From REEP01 sp964517265 (GTDB lineage Bacteria > Pseudomonadota > Alphaproteobacteria > Rhodospirillales > Defluviicoccaceae), in contig CAZFBS010000036.1 in the NCBI GenBank assembly GCA_964517265.1, positions 1 to 33,500 of the forward strand: 33,500 bases of DNA, written 5' to 3'. This document shows positions 7,641 to 15,507 of the stretch, one piece after another. The translations under genes were made by a program, and so were the position numbers. The notes under the pieces are model-generated. The model saw only the letters and a program-made list of their open reading frames with translations. It did no database searches and was not told the origin of the DNA. The first letter of the stretch is position 1, and every line of letters starts with the position of its first letter.

Positions 7641-9092
7641 TCACGGTTGCAACGAGCCGACGACGGCACCGGTGCGATCCCGCGGGGCGCCCAGCAACGC
7701 CGCGGCGGCAATCCAGATGAACATGATCCCGCCGATGATCGCGATCAAGGCGCCAATACCGTTCATTGCCATGCCAATCACCGCACCGGTGTCCTCGAGC
7801 CCCTGAGCGGCGCCGGCGGTTTTCCTGGGAGCGCCGAAGCCTCCGGCCAGAAAGAGGCCGATACAGGCCATCAACTGGCCGCCGGCGAACAGCAGAATCT
7901 GACCGCGCAACGCTCTGCCGAACACCGGAGCGCGATCGAGAGCCGGCAGGAACAAGGTGTAGAACAGGCCCATGAACGCCAGCGTGACGGCGGCGATGAC
8001 GCCATGGTAATGGGCCGGGGTTCGGGTGTCGGCACCATCGACGAACAGCCCGAACGCGCCACCGACCATGAACAGGGCCCCCGACAGCACCAAGCACAGG
8101 ACCGCCGGCTCGCGCCAGTGAAGATCGCTCTTGGCCCAGCGCCCCGCGATCGCAACCAGCATCACCAGCGCGCCCGGTCCCAAAGCGTACTGCAGGTTCG
8201 TGAAGGCTAGCATCTGCTCGGCCGCGAACGGCGGATAGACCACGTAAAGCCAGGGGCCGACAAGGGCAACCGCGGCAAGAAAAAAGGTCGCCATCATCGC
8301 CGGACGTCCGAACGACGTGGCCGGAGCGAAAACGGCGCCGGCGAGGAAAGCCCAAGCGACGATCAGCAGTTGGGTGTTGAGGAACTGCAGCAGGTGGCCT
8401 CCTCCCCAGAACAGTTCTTCGTTGAAGGCATAGGAGGGAGTCTGATCCGCCAGCAGCGCATAACTCATCGCAAAGCAGACAAGGGCGAGAAGATAAACTC
8501 CGCCGCTTGCCGTCATCGCCAAAACCATCGGTTGTTCCTTCACCCGGCGGGCAGGAAGGTTGACCAGCAGGCGCACGACCACCACGACCAATGCCAGCGC
8601 CATGACCGACAATCCGATGTAATACAGCGGATCGATGATGGTCGGCACGTAGTTGTTGAGCGTCGCCTCGCCCCGATCGAGCAGGGCCGGCACGAACAAC
8701 AGCGGCAGCGCCGCCACCATCCCGATCACGGCAAGACGGCCAAGGCCGGCGAGACGGGGCGCCGGTCCCGCCACCGCGTGGGTCGCGACCACCAGCAGGG
8801 CGCCGAAGACGGCCAGGAACCAGACCACGAACGAGAACACGACGTGGATGACGAGGCCTTTGTGAAAGAAGCCCAACGGCCACGCGAACACCGTCTCGAT
8901 GCCGGGAATCCGGGAGAGGGCCAGCAGCAATGCAAAAACCCCGGCAATGGCCAGCGATCCGATCGCGATCGCGCACCATAAGCGCAATTCGCCCTGCAGC
9001 GGCGCGCCGAGGGTATCCGCTCTCAAGGTTCCGAAGGAGACGCGAAGGGGGGACGGCACATCGCCGCCATACGCCGTAATGCGATTATCCAT
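7641..9092 (-). CDS. Heme-copper oxidase subunit I-like membrane protein lacking two CuB histidines
   Basis: A 483-residue polytopic membrane protein with about twelve hydrophobic helices, resembling the cbb3/nitric-oxide-reductase branch of heme-copper oxidase subunit I. Helix II has histidines at 77 and 83 (GFFHKGLVIHVVFSF). Helix VI keeps the first CuB-type histidine in FWGGGHLLQF (His233; compare the YGHN motif of cbb3). Helix X keeps an HxH pair (AHYHG, His361 and His363) as for high- and low-spin heme ligands. In helix VII, where oxidases have GPHH, this protein reads VGPWLYVVYPP, so both other CuB ligands are missing. It may therefore bind hemes without forming a normal heme-copper centre; this is inference from a by-eye alignment. 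Its start overlaps the DUF420 gene by 8 bases, and ctaB follows, which suggests a role with heme handling or respiration. It could also be an electron-transfer or sensor protein. Confidence 0.75.
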   Translation of the reverse strand: MDNRITAYGGDVPSPLRVSFGTLRADTLGAPLQGELRLWCAIAIGSLAIAGVFALLLALSRIPGIETVFAWPLGFFHKGLVIHVVFSFVVWFLAVFGALLVVATHAVAGPAPRLAGLGRLAVIGMVAALPLLFVPALLDRGEATLNNYVPTIIDPLYYIGLSVMALALVVVVVRLLVNLPARRVKEQPMVLAMTASGGVYLLALVCFAMSYALLADQTPSYAFNEELFWGGGHLLQFLNTQLLIVAWAFLAGAVFAPATSFGRPAMMATFFLAAVALVGPWLYVVYPPFAAEQMLAFTNLQYALGPGALVMLVAIAGRWAKSDLHWREPAVLCLVLSGALFMVGGAFGLFVDGADTRTPAHYHGVIAAVTLAFMGLFYTLFLPALDRAPVFGRALRGQILLFAGGQLMACIGLFLAGGFGAPRKTAGAAQGLEDTGAVIGMAMNGIGALIAIIGGIMFIWIAAAALLGAPRDRTGAVVGSLQP

Positions 9093-9534
9093 TGATATAG
9101 GGGCCTTGCGGCGACGGATAGAGATGAACGGCCATCACGTAGACGACGACGCCGGAGATGGCGACGTACATCCACAGCGGCCAAGTCCAGCGCGCAATCC
9201 GCTTGTGGCGCTCGAAACTGCCGCTAAGGGCCCGGAAGACGGTGATCGGGACCAGCGGCGTGATGACGACCGCGATGATGATGTGGGCAATCAGGATCGA
9301 GAAGTAGATGGGGCGGACAACTCCGGTGCCTCCGAACTGGGCCAAGCCCGAGTTGAAGTGATAGATGAGGTAGCTTACCAGGAATGCTGCCGATACCGCC
9401 AGGGCACCCACCATGCAGGCCCGGTGGCGCTCGGGCCGGTCGTTCAAGATGAAATAGAGACCGGCCGCGAGGAAAAGAATCGTTGCCCCGTTCAACGTCG
9501 CGTTGAGATGAGGAAGTTCATGGATTTCCAGCAT
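9085..9534 (-). CDS. DUF420 family membrane protein (CtaM/YozB-like)
   Basis: A 149-residue protein with four hydrophobic helices. The conserved DUF420 features are present: HELPHLNATLN near the N-terminus, SYLIYHFNSGLAQFGG, the VVRPIYFSILIAHI helix, and a C-terminal WPLWMYVAISGVVVYVMAVHLYP. In Gram-positive bacteria the DUF420 protein CtaM is needed for a functional heme-A oxidase, which fits its place here next to ctaB and opposite the cox operon; a comparable assembly role here is inference. A longer frame starts at 9582, but I chose ATG at 9534 because family members begin with an equivalent MLxxxxLPxLNA segment. The ribosome binding site is weak. The end overlaps the start of the oxidase-like gene by 8 bases, indicating an operon. 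Confidence 0.85.
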   Translation of the reverse strand: MLEIHELPHLNATLNGATILFLAAGLYFILNDRPERHRACMVGALAVSAAFLVSYLIYHFNSGLAQFGGTGVVRPIYFSILIAHIIIAVVITPLVPITVFRALSGSFERHKRIARWTWPLWMYVAISGVVVYVMAVHLYPSPQGPYING

Positions 9535-9642
9535 TGTGCTCGATCGTGTGTTGGCGCCGTGGCCAACCCTTTTTGACGCCATGGCTTACTGTTTTGGAAG
9601 AGGAATCCTTGACTGGGCCGGGCACCCAGGGTCCTGCCCGCG

Positions 9643-9786
9643 TTATCCCCAGCCGATTTTGAGGAAAATGCTGACGTACATCAGCAACGCCGCGGCGGCG
9701 AGGACCGCCCCGAAGATCCGCTTGTTCACCCGCCCGTTGTTCATCCGCTGCTCACCTTTCATCGGTCCCTTCATCGGTCCCTTCAT
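9643..9786 (-). CDS. Very small one-helix membrane protein, possible oxidase assembly factor
   Basis: A short open frame not related to any overlapping gene encodes up to 47 residues from this start. It has a basic N-terminus (NNGRVNKR), one hydrophobic helix (IFGAVLAAAALLMYVSIFL) and ends KIGWG. Single-helix proteins of this size and shape occur in alphaproteobacterial cox clusters between ctaB and ctaG, and an equivalent role is my inference. There are several in-frame ATGs: 9819, 9786, 9774, 9762 and 9744. The ATG at 9744 has the best ribosome binding site (AAGGTGAG, 6-base spacing), giving a 33-residue protein. The 12-base unit ATGAAGGGACCG occurs twice in tandem, so each unit supplies both a start codon and a purine-rich site for the next. 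It lies 108 bases upstream of the DUF420 gene on the same strand. Confidence 0.55.
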   Translation of the reverse strand: MKGPMKGPMKGEQRMNNGRVNKRIFGAVLAAAALLMYVSIFLKIGWG

Positions 9787-9819
9787 CGGCGGTGTCCACC
9801 CGTAGTTGCCGGATACCAT

Positions 9820-10103
9820 CGGCCGACGCGGCGATCTGCGCGCTCGCGGCCGCCTCGGCCTTCCAGGACACCTACACCGCCCAGTTGCGAAAGAAAATCC
9901 TTTTCATGCGATTTTTCTCATGTTAGCTAACCTCTCGCTGCAAGATCGAGTCACCAGTAGAAAAACGGCTGCAGACGGCCAAATTGCCGGATGCGGACAT
10001 CAAGCGTGGCGTCACGATCTTCGACTCCCAATTGGGAGCGGGAACCCTTAAGTTAAAGCCTTTGAAGATGGGCGCACAGCCCCGGACGGATGGAAGAGGG
10101 GAT
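9820..10103. promoter_or_regulatory. Divergent control region of the two oxidase operons
   Basis: This 284-base stretch separates the minus-strand small-protein/DUF420/ctaB group from the plus-strand coxB operon and must hold promoters for at least coxB. It includes a relatively AT-rich part (about 9895-9975) with an 8-bp palindrome TTAGCTAA (9923-9930) and a 14-bp perfect palindrome at 10025-10038. The coxB ribosome binding site (GGAAGAGGGG) is just before 10104. I do not see an FNR-type TTGAT-N4-ATCAA site or unambiguous promoter boxes. Confidence 0.5.
10025..10038. promoter_or_regulatory. 14-bp perfect palindrome upstream of coxB
   Basis: CTCCCAATTGGGAG reads identically on both strands and ends 65 bases before the coxB start codon. 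A loop-less palindrome of this length looks more like the binding site of a dimeric regulator than an RNA hairpin. Which regulator would use it is not known from the sequence. Confidence 0.45.
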
Positions 10104-10952
10104 ATGTTGAACAAAGTGCCACTGCTCTCGCTTTCGCTGCTTGTCGGGCTGGCCGGGTTGGCCAATCCGGCATTTGGCGCCGAAGGACTTGCTCACCCGT
10201 GGCAGCTTTCTTTTCAAGAACCGATGTCGCCGGTGATGGAAAGAGTGACCAGCTACCACAACCTGTTGCTGGTCGTGCAATTCGGGATCGTGGCACTGGT
10301 CCTGGTCATTCTCGCCTACTGCATCATTCGCTTCAATGCGAAGCGCAATCCGGTTCCCTCCCGCACGTCCCACAACACCGTTCTGGAAGTGATCTGGACG
10401 GCGCTTCCGGTCGTCATTCTGATCGTCATCGCCATTCCAGGCCTGCGCCTGCTGTATTTCCACGATCGTGCCCAGGACTATGAAATGACCCTGAAGGTGG
10501 CCGGCCATCAATGGTACTGGACGTACAGCTATCCCGACCATGGCGATTTCACCTTCGACAGCATCATGGTGCCGGACACCGATCTGGAAGAGGGGCAGCC
10601 GCGGATGCTGACGGTCGACAACCGCGTCGTCCTGCCCGTCGACACGACCATTCAGATCTTGATGACCGGCGAAGACGTGATTCATGCCTGGGCGGTGCCA
10701 TCGCTCGGCCTCAAGTTCGACGCGACCCCCGGCCGGATCAACGAGCGTTGGGTCAGGATCAACGAGGAAGGCGTGTACTACGGCATGTGTTCGGAGTTCT
10801 GCGGGATCAATCACGGCTTCATGCCGATCGAGGTGCATGCCGTTTCCAAGGAAGCGTTTGCGGAATGGGTTGCCCAGGCGCAGGAGGAGTTCGCCAGCCG
10901 GGAGTCTCGTCCCGCCGTTGATGTCGCGGCAACGCCGGAGAAAGTGCGCTGA
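10104..10952 (+). CDS. coxB: Cytochrome c oxidase subunit II
   Basis: Subunit II of the aa3-type oxidase takes electrons from cytochrome c through the binuclear CuA centre in the periplasm. The 282-residue protein starts with a signal peptide (MLNKVPLLSLSLLVGLAGL, cleavage near AFG-AEG), has two membrane helices (about residues 55-75 and 95-115), then the cupredoxin domain. All CuA ligands are present: His194, Cys229, Glu231 (backbone), Cys233, His237 and Met240, in CSEFCGINHGFM. The aromatic electron-entry segment GHQWYWTYSYPD is intact. A longer frame reaches back to 9984, but the ATG at 10104 has a good ribosome binding site and begins the signal peptide. It is first in the cox operon, with coxA 46 bases downstream. 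No fused cytochrome c domain is present. Confidence 0.97.
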   Translation: MLNKVPLLSLSLLVGLAGLANPAFGAEGLAHPWQLSFQEPMSPVMERVTSYHNLLLVVQFGIVALVLVILAYCIIRFNAKRNPVPSRTSHNTVLEVIWTALPVVILIVIAIPGLRLLYFHDRAQDYEMTLKVAGHQWYWTYSYPDHGDFTFDSIMVPDTDLEEGQPRMLTVDNRVVLPVDTTIQILMTGEDVIHAWAVPSLGLKFDATPGRINERWVRINEEGVYYGMCSEFCGINHGFMPIEVHAVSKEAFAEWVAQAQEEFASRESRPAVDVAATPEKVR

Positions 10953-10998
10953 CGCCGCAATTTTGTACGACCATGCGGAGTGAAGGAAAGGGTTGACG

Positions 10999-12648
10999 AT
11001 GGCATACGGAGTTGCCGCGGGGCACGACGAACACCACGCGCATCACCCGACGGGTTGGAAGCGCTGGGTCTACTCGACCAACCACAAGGACATCGGCACG
11101 ATGTATATCATCCTGTCGATCATTGCCGCGATTCTCGGCGGCCTGATGTCCTGGATCATTCGTCTCGAACTGGCCGAGCCCGGCATCCAGTTCATCGAGG
11201 ACTTCCAGTTCTATAATGTGCTGGTGACGGCTCACGGCTTTACCATGGTGTTCTTCGTGGTGATGCCGGCGCTGATCGGCGGCTTCGGCAACTGGTTCGT
11301 GCCGCTGATGATCGGCGCCCCCGACATGGCGTTCCCGCGGATGAACAACGTCAGTTTCTGGCTGACCGCTGGCGGGTTCGTTCTGCTTCTGATGGCGGCC
11401 ATGGTCGGCGCGGGTCCGGGCACGGGCTGGACCGTCTACCCGCCGCTCAGCACCTCCATGTACCATCCCGGCCCGTCCGTCGACCTTGCCATTCTCTCTC
11501 TGCATGTCGCCGGTGCCGGATCGGTGTTGGGAGCGATCAACTTCATCACCACGATCCTCAACATGCGTGCGCCGGGAATGACGTTGCACCGCATGCCGCT
11601 GTTCGTGTGGTCAATCCTGGTCACCGCGTTCTTGTTGCTGCTGGCGCTTCCGGTGTTGGCGGGCGCCCTCACCATGTTGCTGACCGACCGCAATTTCGGC
11701 ACCGCGTTCTTTGATCCCGCCGGCGGTGGCGATCCGGTGCTGTGGCAGCACCTGTTCTGGTTCTTCGGTCACCCGGAGGTGTATATCATCGTGCTGCCGG
11801 CGTTCGGCATCATCAGCCAGATCGTCTCGACATTCTCGCGCAAGCCGGTGTTCGGCTACCTCGGGATGGCTTATGCGATGGTCTCGATCGGCGTGGTCGG
11901 CTTCATCGTCTGGGCCCATCACATGTTCACCACCGGCCTTGATGTCGACACCCGCGCCTACTTCACCGTCGCGACGCTGATCATTGCGGTGCCGACAGGC
12001 ATCAAGATCTTCAGCTGGCTGGCGACGATGTGGGGCGGCTCGATCGAGTTGAAGACGCCGATGCTGTATGCGATCGGGTTCATCTGGTTGTTCGTCATCG
12101 GCGGCGTGACCGGCGTGGCGCTGGCCAACGGCGGATTCGATTTCGTCGTCCACGATACGTACTACGTGGTCGCCCACTTCCACTATGTCATGGCGATCGC
12201 CGCGATCTTCGCGATGTTCGGTGCCTATTATTACTGGGCGTCGAAGATGTTCGGTCACGACTACAACGAGACCCTTGCCAAGCTGCAGTTCTGGGTCTTC
12301 TTCATCGGCGTCAACGTGCTGTTCTTCCCGCAGCACTTCCTCGGGCTGGCCGGGATGCCGCGTCGCATTCCCGATTTTCCCGATGTCTATGCCGGTTGGA
12401 ACATGGTCAGTTCCATTGGTGCGGCGATCACCATGCTCGGAACATTCATGTTCCTCTTCAATGTCTGGCACACCTATCGGTACGGCAAGAAGGCACTGGC
12501 CAACCCGTGGGGCGAGGGCGCGACGACGCTTGAATGGACGGTGCCTTCGCCGGCACCCTTCCATACCCATGAAGAACTGCCGGTCATCGGCAGCGCAGGC
12601 GTGCCCAAGCATGGTTTGCCTCCTGGGGCGGCACGGCCTGCGGAGTAA
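10999..12648 (+). CDS. coxA: Cytochrome c oxidase subunit I
   Basis: The catalytic subunit of the aa3-type terminal oxidase reduces oxygen to water and pumps protons across the inner membrane. The 549-residue protein has twelve membrane helices. The CuB and heme ligands are all in place: His258 and cross-linked Tyr262 in FGHPEVYIIV, the His307-His308 pair in WAHHMFTTG, and His393 (heme a3) and His395 (heme a) in VAHFHYVM. The D-channel entrance (GGFGNWFVPLMIGAPDMAFPRMNN) and the K-channel helix are recognisable, making it an A-type oxidase. The start is ATG at 10999 after AAGGAAAGGG; a TTG six bases earlier is in frame but less likely. The His-rich N-terminus (HDEHHAHH) is common in alphaproteobacterial homologues. 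Helix II and X need heme A, supplied through CtaB. Confidence 0.98.
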   Translation: MAYGVAAGHDEHHAHHPTGWKRWVYSTNHKDIGTMYIILSIIAAILGGLMSWIIRLELAEPGIQFIEDFQFYNVLVTAHGFTMVFFVVMPALIGGFGNWFVPLMIGAPDMAFPRMNNVSFWLTAGGFVLLLMAAMVGAGPGTGWTVYPPLSTSMYHPGPSVDLAILSLHVAGAGSVLGAINFITTILNMRAPGMTLHRMPLFVWSILVTAFLLLLALPVLAGALTMLLTDRNFGTAFFDPAGGGDPVLWQHLFWFFGHPEVYIIVLPAFGIISQIVSTFSRKPVFGYLGMAYAMVSIGVVGFIVWAHHMFTTGLDVDTRAYFTVATLIIAVPTGIKIFSWLATMWGGSIELKTPMLYAIGFIWLFVIGGVTGVALANGGFDFVVHDTYYVVAHFHYVMAIAAIFAMFGAYYYWASKMFGHDYNETLAKLQFWVFFIGVNVLFFPQHFLGLAGMPRRIPDFPDVYAGWNMVSSIGAAITMLGTFMFLFNVWHTYRYGKKALANPWGEGATTLEWTVPSPAPFHTHEELPVIGSAGVPKHGLPPGAARPAE

Positions 12649-12696
12649 CGGGCAGAGGATCGGTGTGGACAGGCGGTATCCAGTGAGGCTCAGGCA

Positions 12697-13323
12697 ATGA
12701 GGCCCGCTCGGCGCGGCAACAGCCAACGCGGCAAGCGCAGGATGACTGCTCTTGTGCTGAGCGGGATCGTCCTCGGAATGATCGGCGTATCGTTCGCCTC
12801 GGTCCCGCTTTACCGCCTGTTTTGCCAAGTGACCGGCTACGGGGGAACGCCCAAAACGGTGGGCGTCAGCGCTTCGGACATGGTCACGGACGAGGTGGTG
12901 ACAGTGCGTTTCGACGCCAATGTGAACCGGGGCTTGCCGTGGCGGTTCCGGCCGGAGCAGCGGCAGGTCACGGTCAATCTGGGTGAAGAGCGCCTGATCC
13001 ACTATGAAGCCGTCAATCTCTCGGACCGGCCCGTCACCGGGACGGCCACGTTCTCGGTAACGCCGTACAAGGTTGCGCAGTACTTCACCAAGATCGACTG
13101 CTTCTGCTTTACCGAACAGCGGCTGGAGCCGGGGCAAGCTGTCTCGATGCCGGTGATCTTCTATGTCGATCCGGCGATGCGCGAGGACATGAATTCGCAG
13201 GACGTGACGGTGATTACCCTTTCCTATACGTTCTATCCCGTGGACGGGGAGGATCAGGAAGAAACGCAAACGTCGGGTGCCGGTGAAGCGATGGTTGATC
13301 GGCGTGTTGAACTCGGCGGCTGA
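12697..13323 (+). CDS. ctaG: Cytochrome c oxidase copper-assembly protein CtaG (Cox11)
   Basis: CtaG/Cox11 delivers copper to the CuB site of subunit I. The 208-residue protein has an Arg/Lys-rich cytoplasmic start, a single membrane anchor (about residues 17-37), and a periplasmic immunoglobulin-like domain. The family signature SVPLYRLFCQVTGYGGT (Cys43) and the copper-binding CFCF motif (Cys135, Cys137) are intact, as is the C-terminal VTVITLSYTFYP strand. It sits between coxA and coxC as in most alphaproteobacteria, 48 bases after coxA. The usual small one-helix gene before ctaG is absent at this position; a possible counterpart is on the other strand at 9643-9786. Confidence 0.96.
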   Translation: MRPARRGNSQRGKRRMTALVLSGIVLGMIGVSFASVPLYRLFCQVTGYGGTPKTVGVSASDMVTDEVVTVRFDANVNRGLPWRFRPEQRQVTVNLGEERLIHYEAVNLSDRPVTGTATFSVTPYKVAQYFTKIDCFCFTEQRLEPGQAVSMPVIFYVDPAMREDMNSQDVTVITLSYTFYPVDGEDQEETQTSGAGEAMVDRRVELGG

Positions 13324-13362
13324 ACAATGGAAACTGGGTGACTCTCGACCGGGGGAAAAGGC

Positions 13363-14178
13363 ATGGCAAACGAGGTGAAATCACATCCCTTCCATATGGT
13401 GGACCCTAGCCCGTGGCCGGCGTTGGGGACCTTGGCGGCACTGGTTATGGCGACCGGTGGAGTCTGGTTCATGCACGACGGGCCGCCCTGGTTGCTCCTC
13501 GCGGGCCTCGCCCTGCTGCTGTACACCTTCTACAGCTGGTGGCGCGACGTCGTTCGTGAGAGCCGAAGCGGTGTCTATACAGATACGGTGCGCCACGGAT
13601 TGCGCGTCGGCGTGCTTTTGTTCATCGCCTCCGAAGTCATGTTCTTCTTCGCCTTCTTCTGGGCGTTCTTCGATGCCACGATGCCGGCGTTCAGCCGGAC
13701 CGCGCACGAGGTCTGGCCGCCGGAAGGAGTCGTCCCGTTCGAGACCTGGGGATTGCCGTTCTTCAACACCCTGATCCTGCTCACTTCGGGGGCGACGGTG
13801 ACCGCAGCCCACCATGCCATTCGCGAGGGCGAGCAGCAAAAGATGGTGTTCTGGACTGGCCTGACGGTTCTGCTCGGCATCGTCTTCCTGTTTTTCCAAA
13901 TGTATGAGTATACCCACGCCGCGTTCGGCTTCCGTGACGGGATCTATTCGTCGACCTTCTACATGGCGACCGGCTTTCATGGCTTCCACGTGTTCGTCGG
14001 TGTGTGCTTCCTGGCTGTGTGCTTCTTCCGCGCCCGCGCCAGACACTTCACCGCCGAGCATCACGTCGGCTTCGAGGCCGCCGCTTGGTACTGGCACTTT
14101 GTCGACGTCGTCTGGTTGGTCCTGTTTGTCTTCATCTACTGGTGGGGCGGCTCGGGCTACGAGGGATCGTTCCACTAA
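13363..14178 (+). CDS. coxC: Cytochrome c oxidase subunit III
   Basis: Subunit III is a structural subunit that stabilises the aa3 oxidase and its proton uptake. The 271-residue protein has seven membrane helices and the conserved start KSHPFHMVDPSPWP, followed by RHGLRVGVLLFIASEVMFFFAFFWAFF with its membrane-buried acidic residue, the ATVTAAHHAI helix, and GFHGFHVFVGVCFL and WYWHFVDVVWLVLF near the C-terminus. These are the best-conserved parts of the family. The start ATG has a GGGGGAAAAGG site upstream. It is separated from ctaG by 39 bases and belongs to the same operon. Confidence 0.97.
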   Translation: MANEVKSHPFHMVDPSPWPALGTLAALVMATGGVWFMHDGPPWLLLAGLALLLYTFYSWWRDVVRESRSGVYTDTVRHGLRVGVLLFIASEVMFFFAFFWAFFDATMPAFSRTAHEVWPPEGVVPFETWGLPFFNTLILLTSGATVTAAHHAIREGEQQKMVFWTGLTVLLGIVFLFFQMYEYTHAAFGFRDGIYSSTFYMATGFHGFHVFVGVCFLAVCFFRARARHFTAEHHVGFEAAAWYWHFVDVVWLVLFVFIYWWGGSGYEGSFH

Positions 14179-14227
14179 GGCGGGTGAATCGGAACGAAGT
14201 CCGGCAGAACGGCATGACGGCAGGACG

Positions 14228-14632
14228 GTGAACTTGCAACCACCGGCAGCGGAGGGCCCTGATGCGCTCACGGCGCGCGTGCTTCTCAACGGGGCTTGTG
14301 GCCGCTGCCCCCGCTGCGGACGGGGGCGTCTTTTCAACGGCTTCCTTGAAGTCGCCGAACAGTGCGACGTTTGCGGCTTGAACTTCGCCGGTCATGATGC
14401 CGGAGATGGACCGGCGGTGGCCGGCATCTTCGTCCTCGGGTTCGGGATTACCGGTCTGGCGTGGGGGCTGGAGCGCTGGCTGGAGCCGCCATTATGGGTT
14501 CACGCCGCGCTTTGGATCCCCCTCACCGTGATCGGTGCGGTGCTCCTGCTGCGGCCGTTGAAGGGATTGACGATCGCGGTGCAGTACGGGGTCCGCGCGG
14601 TGGACGAACCGGGTCGACCGGGCGGAACCTGA
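14228..14632 (+). CDS. DUF983 family zinc-ribbon membrane protein
   Basis: A 134-residue protein with two CxxC pairs forming a probable zinc ribbon (CGRCPRCGRGRLF, then CDVCGLNF), a conserved DAGDGPAV segment and two membrane helices. DUF983 genes regularly follow coxC in alphaproteobacterial oxidase clusters; the function is unproven, with a role in oxidase assembly inferred from context. The open frame extends far upstream inside coxC, but the region before 14228 is not protein-like. I chose GTG at 14228, which overlaps a TGA (GTGA) and has AGGAC close upstream; this start is the weakest part of the call. The usual next gene, SURF1, is not here. Confidence 0.85.
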   Translation: MNLQPPAAEGPDALTARVLLNGACGRCPRCGRGRLFNGFLEVAEQCDVCGLNFAGHDAGDGPAVAGIFVLGFGITGLAWGLERWLEPPLWVHAALWIPLTVIGAVLLLRPLKGLTIAVQYGVRAVDEPGRPGGT

Positions 14633-14694
14633 ACAGGGGCGGGGGCTCAAGCCGGGATTGCGCACCTGCCGCCGGCGGGGATGGACGAAAGGTG

Positions 14695-15507
14695 ATGGCA
14701 ACGGCACTCTACCAACTTCCGATGGACATTCGCCGCGTCGATGTCGACCGGTCGGGGCAATGGCTGGCCGCTGGCTGGCGGGATTTCCTGCGCGCTCCCG
14801 GGGTCAGCCTGCTCTATGGCGGCGCTTTCACGGTGCTCAGCATCCTCATTGCCTATGCCTTGATCGCCTTCGGGCTGGGAGCTCTGGTTCTTCCTTTGAC
14901 CGGGGGATTCGTGCTGCTCGCGCCGATCCTTGTCGTCGGGCTCTACGATGTCAGCCGGAGCCTTGAGCAGAATCGCGAGATTACGCTCGGCAGCGTGTTC
15001 GCTGCCTTTCGGGACAACATTGGCCAGTTGTCGGCAATGGGAATCGTCCTGTTGATCCTTTGGTTCGTCTGGGTCGAAATCGCGATCGTCCTCTTTGCGG
15101 TGTTCTTCGGTGCGCCGCTGCCGGCACTCGGCAACTTCGTCGACGACGTTCTGTTGTCGGCTGCCGGTGCGCCGCTGTTGATCATCGGCACCCTGGTCGG
15201 CGCGGCATTCGCCACCGTCATCTTCACCATAACCGCCGTGTCGATCCCGATGATGTACGATCGGCCCGTCGACATTGCCACGGCAATTGCCGCCAGTGTG
15301 CTTGCGGTGCGCGCCAACTGGCAGGTGATGTTCGGGTGGGCCGCCTTGATTGCCCTGGTCACGGTGTGTGCGGTGGCAACCTTTTTTATCGGCCTTGCGG
15401 TGGCCTTGCCGGTGCTGGCGTACGCGACTTGGCATTCCTATCGCGATCTGATCGAAGAGCACCACCCGGTACCGGCCGAGGAAGCCGGGTTCGGCGCCGG
15501 CATCTGA
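14695..15507 (+). CDS. DUF2189 family integral membrane protein
   Basis: A 270-residue protein of the DUF2189 (COG5473) family, which has no established function. Family features are seen at the start (WLAAGWRDFLRAPGVSLLYGG) and in LTGGFVLLAPILVVGLYDVSRSLEQ. About six membrane helices are visible, and the segment FTITAVSIPMMYDRPVDIATAI near residue 180 is also typical. The frame extends upstream to 14461 but overlaps the DUF983 gene there; ATG at 14695 lies just after GAAAGG and matches the usual N-terminus. It follows DUF983 by 62 bases on the same strand, so it may be the last gene of the cox operon; a functional link is only inferred. Confidence 0.87.
   Translation: MATALYQLPMDIRRVDVDRSGQWLAAGWRDFLRAPGVSLLYGGAFTVLSILIAYALIAFGLGALVLPLTGGFVLLAPILVVGLYDVSRSLEQNREITLGSVFAAFRDNIGQLSAMGIVLLILWFVWVEIAIVLFAVFFGAPLPALGNFVDDVLLSAAGAPLLIIGTLVGAAFATVIFTITAVSIPMMYDRPVDIATAIAASVLAVRANWQVMFGWAALIALVTVCAVATFFIGLAVALPVLAYATWHSYRDLIEEHHPVPAEEAGFGAGI

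Noticed and set aside
11611..13269. 552-residue minus-strand open frame
   Set aside because: Antisense to coxA and ctaG; His/Arg/Asp-rich composition typical of shadows in GC-rich genes.
14214..14231. Five-codon mini-ORF overlapping the DUF983 start (GTGA)
   Set aside because: It is the tail of a longer open frame with no good ribosome binding site of its own, so coupling cannot be claimed.
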